Origin: Planktothrix tepida PCC 9214
Lineage (GTDB): Bacteria > Cyanobacteriota > Cyanobacteriia > Cyanobacteriales > Microcoleaceae
Length of the DNA stretch: 36,608 nucleotides
Assembly (NCBI RefSeq): GCF_900009145.1
Contig: NZ_LN889782.1
Location: 1,535,270 to 1,571,877, forward strand
Reading direction: 5' to 3'
Below are positions 25,103 through 32,959 of this stretch, in pieces. Every line of letters begins with the position of its first letter. Position 1 is the first letter of the stretch. The position numbers and the translations under genes were made by a program. Under the pieces are notes generated by a model, which saw only the letters and a list, made by a program, of their open reading frames with translations, searched no databases and was not told where the DNA came from.

Positions 25103-25807
25103 ATGATTGAACTTTACTACTGGCCTACTCCTAACGGTTACAAAATCCCGATATTTTTGGAAGAAACCGGATTAGACTATCAAATTATTCCGATTAATAT
25201 TGGGGCTGGTGATCAATTCAAACCAGAATTTCTTAAAATTGCTCCTAATAACCGAATGCCCGCTATTATTGATTTTAATCCGATTGATGGTGGGGAACCT
25301 TTGTCTGTCTTTGAATCAGGAGCAATTTTAATTTATTTAGCCGAAAAAACCGGACAATTTCTCCCCCAAAATTGGCGCGATCGCAAAACCGTTTTAGAAT
25401 GGTTATTTTGGCAAGTGGCAGGACTAGGGCCAATGGCGGGACAAAACCATCATTTTGTCCAGTATGCACCGGAAAAACTCCCTTATGCCATTGATCGTTA
25501 TGTCAAAGAAACCAATCGTTTATATGGGGTTTTAAATCGTCAATTAGAAGGGCGAGAATACATTGCTGGGGACTATTCAATTGCAGATATGGCTTGCTAC
25601 CCTTGGATTGTTCCCTTTGAACAACAACAGCAAAATTTAGACGATTTTCCCCATTTAAAAGCTTGGTTTTATCGCATTCAATCTCGTCCGGCGGTGATGC
25701 GGGCTTACGAGACAGGAAAATCCTATTCTTCCGGTACAACAATGACCGATGAAGCGAAAAAGATTCTCTTTGGTCAAAGTGCAAAAACGCTTCAAAATGG
25801 GGAATAG
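25103..25807 (+). CDS. glutathione S-transferase family protein (YfcG-like)
   Basis: The product has 234 residues. An N-terminal thioredoxin fold (1 to about 85) starts MIELYYWPTPNGYKIPIFLEE, with T9 and N11 at the positions used by the YfcG/Ure2p-type transferases in place of Tyr or Ser. NRMPAII holds the cis-proline, and ESGAILIYLAEKTGQFLPQ binds the glutathione gamma-glutamyl part. The C-terminal helical domain contains the N-capping box EYIAGDYSIADMACYPW. Such enzymes act mainly as disulfide-bond reductases or peroxidases using glutathione. It is soluble. The last codons and the TAG stop run into a GGGAATA heptamer tract, so the native C-terminus may have been altered slightly. Confidence 0.9.
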   Translation: MIELYYWPTPNGYKIPIFLEETGLDYQIIPINIGAGDQFKPEFLKIAPNNRMPAIIDFNPIDGGEPLSVFESGAILIYLAEKTGQFLPQNWRDRKTVLEWLFWQVAGLGPMAGQNHHFVQYAPEKLPYAIDRYVKETNRLYGVLNRQLEGREYIAGDYSIADMACYPWIVPFEQQQQNLDDFPHLKAWFYRIQSRPAVMRAYETGKSYSSGTTMTDEAKKILFGQSAKTLQNGE

Positions 25808-25857
25808 GGAATAGGGAATAGGCAACAGGGAACAGGGAACAGGGAATAGGGAATTAG
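25798..25857. repeat. tandem heptamer tract (GGGAATA/GGGAACA)
   Basis: About eight successive 7-base units, GGGAATA, GGCAACA, GGGAACA and GGGAATT, follow one another. This is the short tandem heptamer type common in filamentous cyanobacteria. It includes the stop codon of the glutathione-transferase gene and separates it from convergent purQ. Confidence 0.9.
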
Positions 25858-25914
25858 GAATTATTTCCCCTTCACCTTTGCTGAAAAGGAGTTGGGGGAG
25901 AGGAGACATAATTC

Positions 25915-26592
25915 CTAATGCAATAAGGTTTTAAACAATTTAATTCCGTCAGTATTTCCTAACATTGGATCAGAGGCACGTTCTGGGTGGGGCATCATTC
26001 CTAAAACGTTGCCTTGACGGTTACAAATTCCAGCAATATTATTTAAAGAACCGTTAGGATTTTCTTCGGGTTTTGGAGTTTTATCCGTTCCATAGCGGAA
26101 TAAAACTTGGTGATTTTCTTCTAATTCTGCTAAAGTGTTTTCATCGGCATAATAACACCCTTCCCCATGAGCAATGGGTAAATTGATAACTTCTCCCGTT
26201 TTATATTCAGAAGTCCAACTAATATTATTATTAACCACCGTCAACGGAACAGACTCACAAATAAAATGTAAATCCCGATTTCTGACTAACGCACCGGGTA
26301 ATAATCCTGCTTCCGTTAACACTTGAAATCCGTTACAAATTCCTAGGACAAATTTACCTTGGTTGGCGTGTTCAATTGTTGAACGCATCACAGGAGAAAA
26401 CCGTGCGATCGCACCACAACGCAAATAATCCCCATAACTAAACCCCCCCGGAATCACCACCACATCAATATCCGATAAATCCGTATCTTCATGCCAAATC
26501 ATGCGGGTCGGTTGTCCCAATAATCCTTGAGTTACCCAAGCCACATCTCGATCGCAATTAGAACCCGGAAAAACAATAACCCCAAATTTCAT
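25915..26592 (-). CDS. purQ: phosphoribosylformylglycinamidine synthase subunit PurQ
   Basis: The product has 225 residues: the glutaminase subunit of the FGAM synthase complex PurL-PurQ-PurS, fourth step of purine synthesis. It hydrolyses glutamine and passes ammonia to PurL. Seen: [34 protein letters not shown], the nucleophile elbow [20 protein letters not shown] with Cys near residue 86, and the His-Glu pair in [12 protein letters not shown] near the C-terminus. This completes a class-I glutamine amidotransferase triad. It lies 89 bases downstream of purS on the same strand, presumably one operon. purL is not in the window, as is common in cyanobacteria. Confidence 0.98.
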   Translation of the reverse strand: MKFGVIVFPGSNCDRDVAWVTQGLLGQPTRMIWHEDTDLSDIDVVVIPGGFSYGDYLRCGAIARFSPVMRSTIEHANQGKFVLGICNGFQVLTEAGLLPGALVRNRDLHFICESVPLTVVNNNISWTSEYKTGEVINLPIAHGEGCYYADENTLAELEENHQVLFRYGTDKTPKPEENPNGSLNNIAGICNRQGNVLGMMPHPERASDPMLGNTDGIKLFKTLLH

Positions 26593-26681
26593 AGTTAATT
26601 TATGTAGTAAATTACAAATAGAAACGAGTTGATCAAAAAAGATATTTCACCTCATCTTTGATCAACCCACCTGTTCAGAAA

Positions 26682-26954
26682 TCAAGCTGTAACAGATGCA
26701 ACCTCCGTTAGATCAAATCGATAAATTTCAATCACAGGATTTGCCAACACTTGATCGCAAATACGGTCAAGCTGAGTTCTCGCTTCCGCTTCATCGGTTG
26801 CAGAAAGCGTCATTTCTATATATTTACCAATTCGCACCTGTTCAACATTGTCATATCCCAGATGTTGAATGCCGGATTTGACCGCCACGCCTTGAGGATC
26901 AAGAACAGAAGGACGGAGGGTAATATAAATTCTAGCTTGGTAGTGATGGGTCAC
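26682..26954 (-). CDS. purS: phosphoribosylformylglycinamidine synthase subunit PurS
   Basis: The product has 90 residues, the standard PurS length. This small dimeric subunit bridges PurL and PurQ in FGAM synthesis and helps ammonia channelling. Recognised by YQARIYITLRPSVLDPQGVA, the HLGYDNVEQVRIGKYIEM block and the C-terminal LANPVIEIYRFDL. It is first in a probable purS-purQ operon on the minus strand. Confidence 0.97.
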   Translation of the reverse strand: MTHHYQARIYITLRPSVLDPQGVAVKSGIQHLGYDNVEQVRIGKYIEMTLSATDEAEARTQLDRICDQVLANPVIEIYRFDLTEVASVTA

Positions 26955-26998
26955 AACAATCCCTACTTAAACTGCACAGTTCTTATTATCACTTTTTA

Positions 26999-27319
26999 TT
27001 AGATCACTGAAGAAACAAAGTCCTCAACAGTCAGTAAGTTTATATTAACTCCCGGCAAAAGAGCCAGAATTTCTAACCCAACTTGGATACTTACCCCTTC
27101 AGCAGAGGGAATAATGCTGATTTGCTCGAAAGTCAAACCCCTGTTGAGAACCAATAAGTCTTGACCCTCTTGAAAATCCATAATCAGATCAGAGCCATAG
27201 CCGGGAATAAGGACAAAGCGATCGCTACCTTCACCTCCAGTTAAACTATCTATTCCTTCTGCACCCACAAGCACATCATTTCCTTGACCTCCGGTGAGTT
27301 GATCATTGTTCATTGCCAC
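26999..27319 (-). pseudogene. RTX-type calcium-binding protein, 3' fragment
   Basis: An open frame of 106 residues contains GGQGNDVLVGAEGIDSLTGGEGSDRFVL, which are nonapeptide GGxGxDxLx repeats of RTX (hemolysin-type) proteins. A typical post-repeat C-terminus follows (DLIMDFQEGQDLLVLNRGLTFEQI, GLEILALLPGVN, LTVEDF). Natural RTX proteins of this form are far longer, and here only about two repeats remain. The apparent start MAMNN lies in sequence that reads as transposase in another frame, so the 5' part has been lost at an insertion-sequence junction. The short open frame could still be translated but is most likely a decayed gene end. Confidence 0.65.
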
Positions 27320-27522
27320 GCTTATTGACGGCGGACAAGTTCAATTTTCGAGGAAAATCTCTTGTCGAGTACCGTATCATCAAAAACTAAACAAGCTTCG
27401 GGATGGGTCTGAAGTTCTGAATGCACTTTTTCCCAAATTACTTCGGTTGTTAAGTTTTCTGCATTCAAGTAACGATTAATTGTATCATGGCTAAACTCTT
27501 GAATATGTGAGCGCGAAGTTGG
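27310..27522 (-). pseudogene. transposase fragment
   Basis: Between stops at 27525 and 27322 the minus strand reads IQEFSHDTINRYLNAENLTT, WEKVHSELQTHPEACLVFDD, TVLDKRFSSKIELVRRQ, then TAA. SHDTINRYL, CLVFDDTVLDK and KIELVRRQ resemble, from memory, the N-terminal part of a cyanobacterial DDE transposase in which the residues after RRQ read YSGNE. A GNE reading is still present one frame away, just after the stop, so a small indel broke the gene. No start, no C-terminal half and no terminal inverted repeats are visible. It is a relic, not an active element. Confidence 0.75.
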
Positions 27523-27864
27523 TTATAGTATAATTGATTTGGCTACTCAGAAGATATTGGCAATAGTATAGATAATTGATGCTCATATTTTTGGGCATGA
27601 ATTCTGATTTTATTTTAAAATTTATTATCCCTTTTGAGATTTCTTTTGGGTTGGCGATCGCTTTTGAGTTTCGAGTGCGATGCCGTGAGGCGGCGGCTAC
27701 GCCATCGCGCTTCTCATTAGTACCCTACATATAGCGTCACTGCGTAAGTCCTGATGCAGTATCAATTCAGATCAAGGTATTAGGAGTAACAAATGAACCT
27801 GTAAGCCTAATTTCCTGTCAGTATGGTTTAAATAGGGTTTACTGACTTCAGGAGAAGCTTAAAA
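27523..27864. other. intergenic region with a dispersed palindromic repeat
   Basis: The first part is AT-rich with no gene. A HIP1 site lies near 27655. At 27678-27708 there is an imperfect inverted repeat with outer arms GCGATG and CATCGC, a dispersed repeat type often seen in cyanobacteria. The last bases (CTTCAGGAGAAGC) give a good AGGAG ribosome-binding site for the gene at 27865. Confidence 0.6.
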
Positions 27865-28281
27865 ATGAAACTACGCAATTTAACTGTATTGGGATGTGTT
27901 TTCGGGATGGTTTTAGCTTTAGCACCCAACGCTTGGGCTGATCGCCAACAAATGACCCAAGGGGGTTCTCTTTCCTTATCAGGTACCTCTGGAGGGCCTG
28001 TTAATAGTCAAGATTGCGGATTTATTGCTCAAACCCCCAATCATATTATTGAAATTACTGAAGATTTACCGTATTGGCGAGTGATGGTCACAACCTCTGG
28101 TTCACCTACATTATTAATTGATGGCCCTAGCGGACGTTATTGTATGTTACCAGAGGGTTCTGCCAACAGTGGAATTTTACAATATTCCGGTTATGGAACC
28201 CAAGGTAATTATAACATTTATATCGGTGATCGTCAACAAAATCAAAATCCTTATCGGCTGTTAATTACAGATCAGAAATAG
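27865..28281 (+). CDS. small secreted protein, unknown function
   Basis: The product has 138 residues. A clear signal peptide (MKLRNLTVLGCVFGMVLALA, then PNAWA) is predicted to be cut after residue 25. The mature part of about 113 residues has two cysteines (DCGF and RYCML), a DLPYWRVMVTTSGSPTLLIDG stretch and YGTQGNYNIYIGD near the end. This pattern resembles small beta-sandwich domains of exported cyanobacterial proteins with a pre-peptidase C-terminal type fold; that likeness is only suggestive. The AGGAG-preceded ATG fixes the start. It probably sits in the periplasm or extracellular matrix. Confidence 0.8.
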   Translation: MKLRNLTVLGCVFGMVLALAPNAWADRQQMTQGGSLSLSGTSGGPVNSQDCGFIAQTPNHIIEITEDLPYWRVMVTTSGSPTLLIDGPSGRYCMLPEGSANSGILQYSGYGTQGNYNIYIGDRQQNQNPYRLLITDQK

Positions 28282-28300
28282 CACTTCTGAGCAGGAGACT

Positions 28301-28332
28301 TGATAACTGATAACTGATAACTGATAACTGAT
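28301..28332. repeat. TGATAAC heptamer tandem repeat
   Basis: Four exact copies of TGATAAC plus TGAT run directly up to the stop codon of the minus-strand amylase gene at 28333. It lies in the short gap between two convergent genes. Confidence 0.95.
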
Positions 28333-30288
28333 TTATGATTCTCGTCCTGATGCCCAAAGATCCCGCCATTTAACAATACCTTCATTGGCAATAACCCAAC
28401 GACGAGATACTAAATTTTCGCGTAATGGGGATGTTCCTTCTCGTAAAATTGCATATTTATAATTAATCAATTTTCCAGCACTTTCATTAAAAGGAATTTC
28501 CCCAAACCAAGTGTTAGTATTGATATATTCTAAGGGGTAAGCGTGGGCAATATCCCAATTCCCTAATTCAGGACAATCCCCAATGACAACTACTCGTTCT
28601 CCGGGTTGAGTTTGAATTCCGTTTAATTGGACTCGAACAATGGTTTGTGCTTTTAAACGTTCCCCAACTTGAGACAAAACAATTACTTGTTTAGAAGCGA
28701 GTTCTAGGTTATAAATTTTTCCGTCTTTGACTTCATATTTATTCTTAGACATGACATCCGTATGTTCTCCATCATTTAACTCGGTTTCGACTTCTTCAAG
28801 AGTTACCGTTTCTCCGCGATTCATTGCTACAAATAACAGACAATCTCGATAGCGACGAACATAACAATAAACATCCGGCGTAATATATTTTTGCCATTGA
28901 CTTCCTAATGATACGGCTGGATTTAAACGTCGTAAACCGGATAATAATCGAATCTCTCGATAAAGGGGAGAATCCGTATCCCAATTTTCCATCATCGGAC
29001 GATTATAGGGGTCATTATTTCCATAAGGATTTCCGTCTCCATTGGTATCATTATGGAGGAATTGTTCTGTGCCATAATAAACACACGGAATGCCACGAGA
29101 TGTCATAATTAAAGCGATCGCCATTCGCAAAATTTCAGGATCAGGATTTAACGTTTGGAATCGGTGCATATCATGGTTGTCAATAAATGTAATCAATTCC
29201 GTTGAACTATAATAGCGATGATCTAAATCTAAAACATCTTGAATTAAGTGAAATCCGGCTTCTTCAAATGCGCCTAATGCTCGACGAATTGCAACACAAA
29301 ATCCAAAGTCTAAAATCGACATTCCAGACTCATTTGCAAATTCCACAGATCGATCTTGTTCTGGACTCGAATAAATCCACTCGCCAAAGATAAAAACATC
29401 AGGTCTGTAGGTTTTAATATCGGCGTTAAATTCCTGCCAAAACCAAATTGGCATATGTTTAACCGTATCAACCCGTAACGCATCAACTCCTCGATCTAAC
29501 CATTGTTTAATGGCAGATTTGATATAATTTCGGTATTCAATATTATTTTCATTAAAGGTGGCTAATCCTGACAATTCACAATTCATGACTTGCCATTCAT
29601 CTTCCCAGTTTGTGACTTCTCCGTAATGATGATACCAGTTCTTCTCATCATTATTAAAATCTGCAATTTTGACTCCATCATCATATAAAATTCCTTTTTT
29701 TCCACTAATATCGGGGTTACTATGATTACACACAATATCTAAAATCAACTTCATATTGCGGCTATGGAGTTCTTCGATTAAGCGATCAAAAGTTGTGTGG
29801 CGGGTGTCTTGAGTTGCATTCAGAGAGGGGTTTTCATCTTTACCAATAAAACGGGGATTTAATCGTTTAAAATCGCTTGTCCAATAGCCATGAACTGCCG
29901 CCGTTTCACAGAATAAATCTTCGATTTGTTCAAATAAAGGCGTTAACCAAATTGCAGTTACTCCTAAGTTTTTTAAATAATCAAGTTTATCAATAACTCC
30001 TTGTAAATCACCTCCCCAATATTTTCCCCAATCTTGTTGTTGTGAATCATAAAGTTCAGGATTAGGGCCTTCGCTATTATTGGGATCACCGTCATAAAAT
30101 CGATCTACAACAATAAAATAAATCGTTTCTTGGCGAAATTCAATATCACGGGTATAAAGAAACTCTAAATCAATATCAAATTCCGCCTTATGTTCTTGAA
30201 CAAGTTCCTGAATTTCACTTTGAGCTTCGAGGCTAGAAACTTCTTCTTTGGGGGATGTGGTTTGGGGAGGAAAGACTGTATTTGACAT
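28333..30288 (-). CDS. alpha-amylase family GH13 with C-terminal CBM20-like domain
   Basis: I choose the ATG at 30288 (651 residues). The frame continues up to an ATG at 30369, giving 678, but those extra 27 residues look unlike a domain, and neither start has a clear ribosome-binding site. In 678-numbering the barrel starts near 80 (ETIYFIVVDRFYDGDP). GH13 region I is LDIVCNHS (210-217), region II GVDALRVDTVKH with nucleophile D301, region III FIFGEW with acid/base E330, and region IV FIDNHD with D400. After about 580 a starch-binding domain of the CBM20 kind follows (VRVQLNGIQTQPGERVVVIG, ELGNWD). No signal peptide is seen, so it probably acts on cytoplasmic glycogen or maltodextrins. The exact specificity, amylase or cyclomaltodextrinase-like, is not resolved. 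Confidence 0.9.
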   Translation of the reverse strand: MSNTVFPPQTTSPKEEVSSLEAQSEIQELVQEHKAEFDIDLEFLYTRDIEFRQETIYFIVVDRFYDGDPNNSEGPNPELYDSQQQDWGKYWGGDLQGVIDKLDYLKNLGVTAIWLTPLFEQIEDLFCETAAVHGYWTSDFKRLNPRFIGKDENPSLNATQDTRHTTFDRLIEELHSRNMKLILDIVCNHSNPDISGKKGILYDDGVKIADFNNDEKNWYHHYGEVTNWEDEWQVMNCELSGLATFNENNIEYRNYIKSAIKQWLDRGVDALRVDTVKHMPIWFWQEFNADIKTYRPDVFIFGEWIYSSPEQDRSVEFANESGMSILDFGFCVAIRRALGAFEEAGFHLIQDVLDLDHRYYSSTELITFIDNHDMHRFQTLNPDPEILRMAIALIMTSRGIPCVYYGTEQFLHNDTNGDGNPYGNNDPYNRPMMENWDTDSPLYREIRLLSGLRRLNPAVSLGSQWQKYITPDVYCYVRRYRDCLLFVAMNRGETVTLEEVETELNDGEHTDVMSKNKYEVKDGKIYNLELASKQVIVLSQVGERLKAQTIVRVQLNGIQTQPGERVVVIGDCPELGNWDIAHAYPLEYINTNTWFGEIPFNESAGKLINYKYAILREGTSPLRENLVSRRWVIANEGIVKWRDLWASGRES

Positions 30289-30556
30289 GGGGATATTAAT
30301 AGGAACTAGATTAAATAGATGGGTTTGTACCCTATCCTCAGTATTATTGAATCTGAGCGGATTCAACATCTGTCTAAAGAAAGAAGAATCCCGACAGAAA
30401 TTTCCGAAAATCCTTCTACTCCCACAAAATCAATACAAATTACATTTCTTGATAACAGTTTTACCTTAAAATTAGATCAAAAACTGGTACTCAAAATAAA
30501 CAGGAAAATCTTGTTCCGTTTAGGATTTATTGCCTATTGCCTGTCCTTTTTCATCA

Positions 30557-31060
30557 TTAACAAATTGGAATTTGCACCTCACTATATTTTAAATTTTCAG
30601 GGGTCATCGGAGAGTTATAAAATAATCGACGAGGAGAACCGATAATTTCATATTCAGGATGTTGTTTTAACCAATTTTTTAACCGTTGTAAATGGATTTG
30701 ATAACTTTCCCAAGTATAAGCACCTTGGATACCAATACTCACTACTTTCATTGTTGGGGTATCGGTGACATTGACATCAGATTGTATTTGTTGAGGGGTA
30801 ATTTCAGGATGAGAATAGAGGAAAGAAACCTCGGCTTGATTGATAGATTCAGACTCCTGTAAATACCGAGCTTCTACAGGGGTTGTCATGGAAATATTGT
30901 TGCTACTAATATGTTGAAATAGGGGATTAAATGCCCTGCGAGTGGCTTGAGTTAAATCCCCTTGATGTAAATAGGTTACCCCTCGATAAGCGGGATATTG
31001 TTTAACTTCAATCACTCCAACAGGAGTGGGTTGTGGAAATCCGTCTGGTAAAGAAGCCAT
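30557..31060 (-). CDS. SOUL heme-binding family protein
   Basis: The ATG at 31060 is preferred (167 residues). An upstream in-frame TTG at 31093 would start within a hairpin. The sequence GVIEVKQYPAYRGVTYLHQG, a central NNISMTTPVEARY and MKVVSIGIQGAYTWESYQIH fit the SOUL/HEBP fold, where the MTTPV stretch is highly conserved. Family members in animals and plants bind heme or tetrapyrroles, and bacterial homologues are poorly studied. No signal peptide or membrane segment is seen, so a soluble cytoplasmic protein is expected. It follows the FMN reductase-like gene on the same strand with a 42-base gap and a hairpin between them. Confidence 0.85.
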   Translation of the reverse strand: MASLPDGFPQPTPVGVIEVKQYPAYRGVTYLHQGDLTQATRRAFNPLFQHISSNNISMTTPVEARYLQESESINQAEVSFLYSHPEITPQQIQSDVNVTDTPTMKVVSIGIQGAYTWESYQIHLQRLKNWLKQHPEYEIIGSPRRLFYNSPMTPENLKYSEVQIPIC

Positions 31061-31071
31061 AATCTCAAAGC

Positions 31072-31090
31072 AGGTGGGAAGAACCCACCT
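31072..31090 (-). terminator. hairpin between reductase and SOUL genes
   Basis: AGGTGGG and CCCACCT form a perfect 7-base stem around a 5-base loop, 12 bases after the reductase stop on the minus strand. No T run follows, so it may be an attenuating or mRNA-stabilising hairpin, not a full terminator. Confidence 0.5.
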
Positions 31091-31102
31091 CAAAACAACA
31101 AT

Positions 31103-31684
31103 TTAAGCTGAAAGTTTCATTAATAAACTTGCTACTTTTGCCCCTAAATTTTCAACATCCTGCTGTTGTTGGGAATCTTTCAAATTGCCATCTTCATTAA
31201 AGGTTTCAAACGCCTTAGAAATTGAACGTTGTTCAGGAATAACTAACACCCCAATACTTTCTAAAATTGCCCGAACATGAACTAATCCCCGCATTCCTCC
31301 AAACCCCCCAGGAGATGCACTCATAAGGGCTGCAACTTTATTGTTAAAACAAGCTAATCCGGGTAAATTAGGTTCAGGACGAGATGCCCAATCAATGGCG
31401 TTTTTTAATAAGGGTGTAATTGAACTATTATACTCAGGACAGGCAATTAATAAGCCTTGGTGAGCTAACATTAAATCTTTAAATTCACGAACAGTTGCGG
31501 GAATTCCTTGTTGCGCTTCTAAATCTTCATCAAATAAGGGCATCGGTAAATTCCGCAAATCAATATAAGTCACTTCTGCCCCGGCTGCTTTTGCCCCGGC
31601 TGCGGCAATTTGAACTAACTTTTTATTAAAGGAGGCTTCCTTAGCACTGCCAGCAAACGCGAGAATTTTGGGGGGATTTGCCAT
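31103..31684 (-). CDS. NADPH-dependent FMN reductase family protein
   Basis: The product has 193 residues with a flavodoxin-like fold. ILAFAGSAKEASFNKKLVQI carries the phosphate-binding GSxxxxSxN-type loop, LRNLPMPLFDED follows, and PEYNSSITPLLKNAIDWASR is the classic FMN/NADPH contact stretch of the family. Such enzymes reduce flavins, quinones, azo dyes or metals with NAD(P)H. The physiological substrate cannot be read here. The start ATG has AGGAT about 5-10 bases upstream in the plus-strand complement. It lies 13 bases downstream of the nuclease-like gene on the same strand, so they are likely cotranscribed. Confidence 0.93.
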   Translation of the reverse strand: MANPPKILAFAGSAKEASFNKKLVQIAAAGAKAAGAEVTYIDLRNLPMPLFDEDLEAQQGIPATVREFKDLMLAHQGLLIACPEYNSSITPLLKNAIDWASRPEPNLPGLACFNNKVAALMSASPGGFGGMRGLVHVRAILESIGVLVIPEQRSISKAFETFNEDGNLKDSQQQQDVENLGAKVASLLMKLSA

Positions 31685-31697
31685 GATTTTATCCTCA

Positions 31698-32648
31698 TCA
31701 GGTCTGGGTTTTATTGTAAATGAAAGTCGGGGAATTTGTCGAACTTGCGGTCTGAAAAATCGGACAAAAATCCGATAATTGTTGCAAACTGGTTAACGTG
31801 ATTTCGGGTTTATCTCGATACATCGTCACCTGTCCACTGACATAAATATAGCCGCGTCCTAACCCGGTATATCGTTTATTAATTAAATAAACGAGGGGAG
31901 CATATTTTCCATCGGTGGCTTCAGGAATCCATAATTTCAAATTGTGGTCTTTTGTTCCCGTATGAATAATAGCACTATTCCCGATCCATTTGGTAATTCC
32001 CTCCTGTAAATCACAGAAAATAGTCACCCATTGTTGTTTCATGGCGGCGAGTAAAATTTTAGGATAATCTAAACGCACGGATAACACGCCATTGGGTTGT
32101 CCATAGCGACGAAAATCATCTACAATTGAAGCTCTTAATGACCACCAAGGCATTAAAATTGTATAGTTTCTAAACCCACTGTGTTCATTGGTTTGAGGAT
32201 TCCAAATCATGCGATTATAAGCTTGGGCTTCGGCTTCAGCTTCCATCATTTCTTGATGATATAAGCGAGAATATCCATATTTAATATAATAAGGACTCCA
32301 CCCTTCCTTAATTAATTTTAAATTAAAGTTTTCCCCATATTTATGAACATAACAAATTAATCGTCCGTGATGATCTCGATATTTTTCTAAACAGACTTCT
32401 GCGGGTTCATTGCCATCAAATTCAATATCAACTTGGGTTAAAAAACCATGTTCATTTGTAAAATATTGTTGTGCCATTTCTGCCGCAGCAATTCCGGCAT
32501 TAGTTCGAGGTTTAGAATCATGGTTGAGTATTTCTTCCGTATCGACACAATCGAGTCTTAAAAATTCCCGCTTATCATTGAGTAACACTTTGATAGTGTC
32601 TCCATCCACGACTCTTGTTACTTGTAAGTTCTTAATTCGAGTTCCCAC
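31698..32648 (-). CDS. staphylococcal-nuclease-like (thermonuclease) domain protein
   Basis: The product has 316 residues. The N-terminal half (about 1-150) is an SNase OB-fold: VTRVVDGDTIKVLLNDKREFLRLDCVDTEE contains the calcium-ligand and first catalytic-arginine regions, and RDHHGRLICYVH, NLKLIKEGWSPYYIKYGYS follow as in thermonuclease. After about 175 comes an unassigned domain. It ends in a second OB-like part (GRGYIYVSGQVTMYRDKPEITLTSLQQL) that resembles nucleic-acid-binding OB folds. No signal peptide is seen, unlike many secreted thermonucleases. Expected activity: calcium-dependent nucleic-acid cleavage, or binding without cleavage. Its location is unresolved. It is the first gene of a probable three-gene minus-strand unit. 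Confidence 0.85.
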   Translation of the reverse strand: MGTRIKNLQVTRVVDGDTIKVLLNDKREFLRLDCVDTEEILNHDSKPRTNAGIAAAEMAQQYFTNEHGFLTQVDIEFDGNEPAEVCLEKYRDHHGRLICYVHKYGENFNLKLIKEGWSPYYIKYGYSRLYHQEMMEAEAEAQAYNRMIWNPQTNEHSGFRNYTILMPWWSLRASIVDDFRRYGQPNGVLSVRLDYPKILLAAMKQQWVTIFCDLQEGITKWIGNSAIIHTGTKDHNLKLWIPEATDGKYAPLVYLINKRYTGLGRGYIYVSGQVTMYRDKPEITLTSLQQLSDFCPIFQTASSTNSPTFIYNKTQT

Positions 32649-32959
32649 AATATTTAATTTTCCTTTGAGTTATAAATGATACAATTTATCTTGACACTAG
32701 AATTAATAGCTTTTATTATAATACCATAGAGGATAACAGAGAATAGACAAAGGTTTATTAATTAAAATATAAGGATCGTGGTGATTTAGATAATTATTGC
32801 TGCTTTCATTGACAGCAAGAGCATCAACGCCATCATCAAGTTTTGTATCAAGATGGCGTTCCTCTGCTCTCAACTTCTATTCAGGCTTGTTGTTGCACGT
32901 TATTGTTATCTTACATTGCGCTAAATGTAACAACAAACTAATAATAACTCATGCTGACT
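32649..32959. other. intergenic region with a 9-base-stem hairpin
   Basis: AACGCCATC at 32826-32834 pairs with GATGGCGTT at 32852-32860 across a 17-base loop. The minus strand also has an open stretch (32703-32873) reading LDTKLDDGVDALAVNESSNN, protein-like but without recognised homology or a good start. The remainder is AT-rich and should contain the promoter of the nuclease-like gene. Confidence 0.45.

Noticed and set aside
25798-25857. CRISPR-like array
   Set aside because: The repeats are contiguous 7-base units with no spacers; no cas genes are present.
30319-30645. 108-codon plus-strand open frame between the amylase and SOUL genes
   Set aside because: It overlaps both genes in antisense, has no recognised domain and no ribosome-binding site; probably chance in AT-rich DNA.
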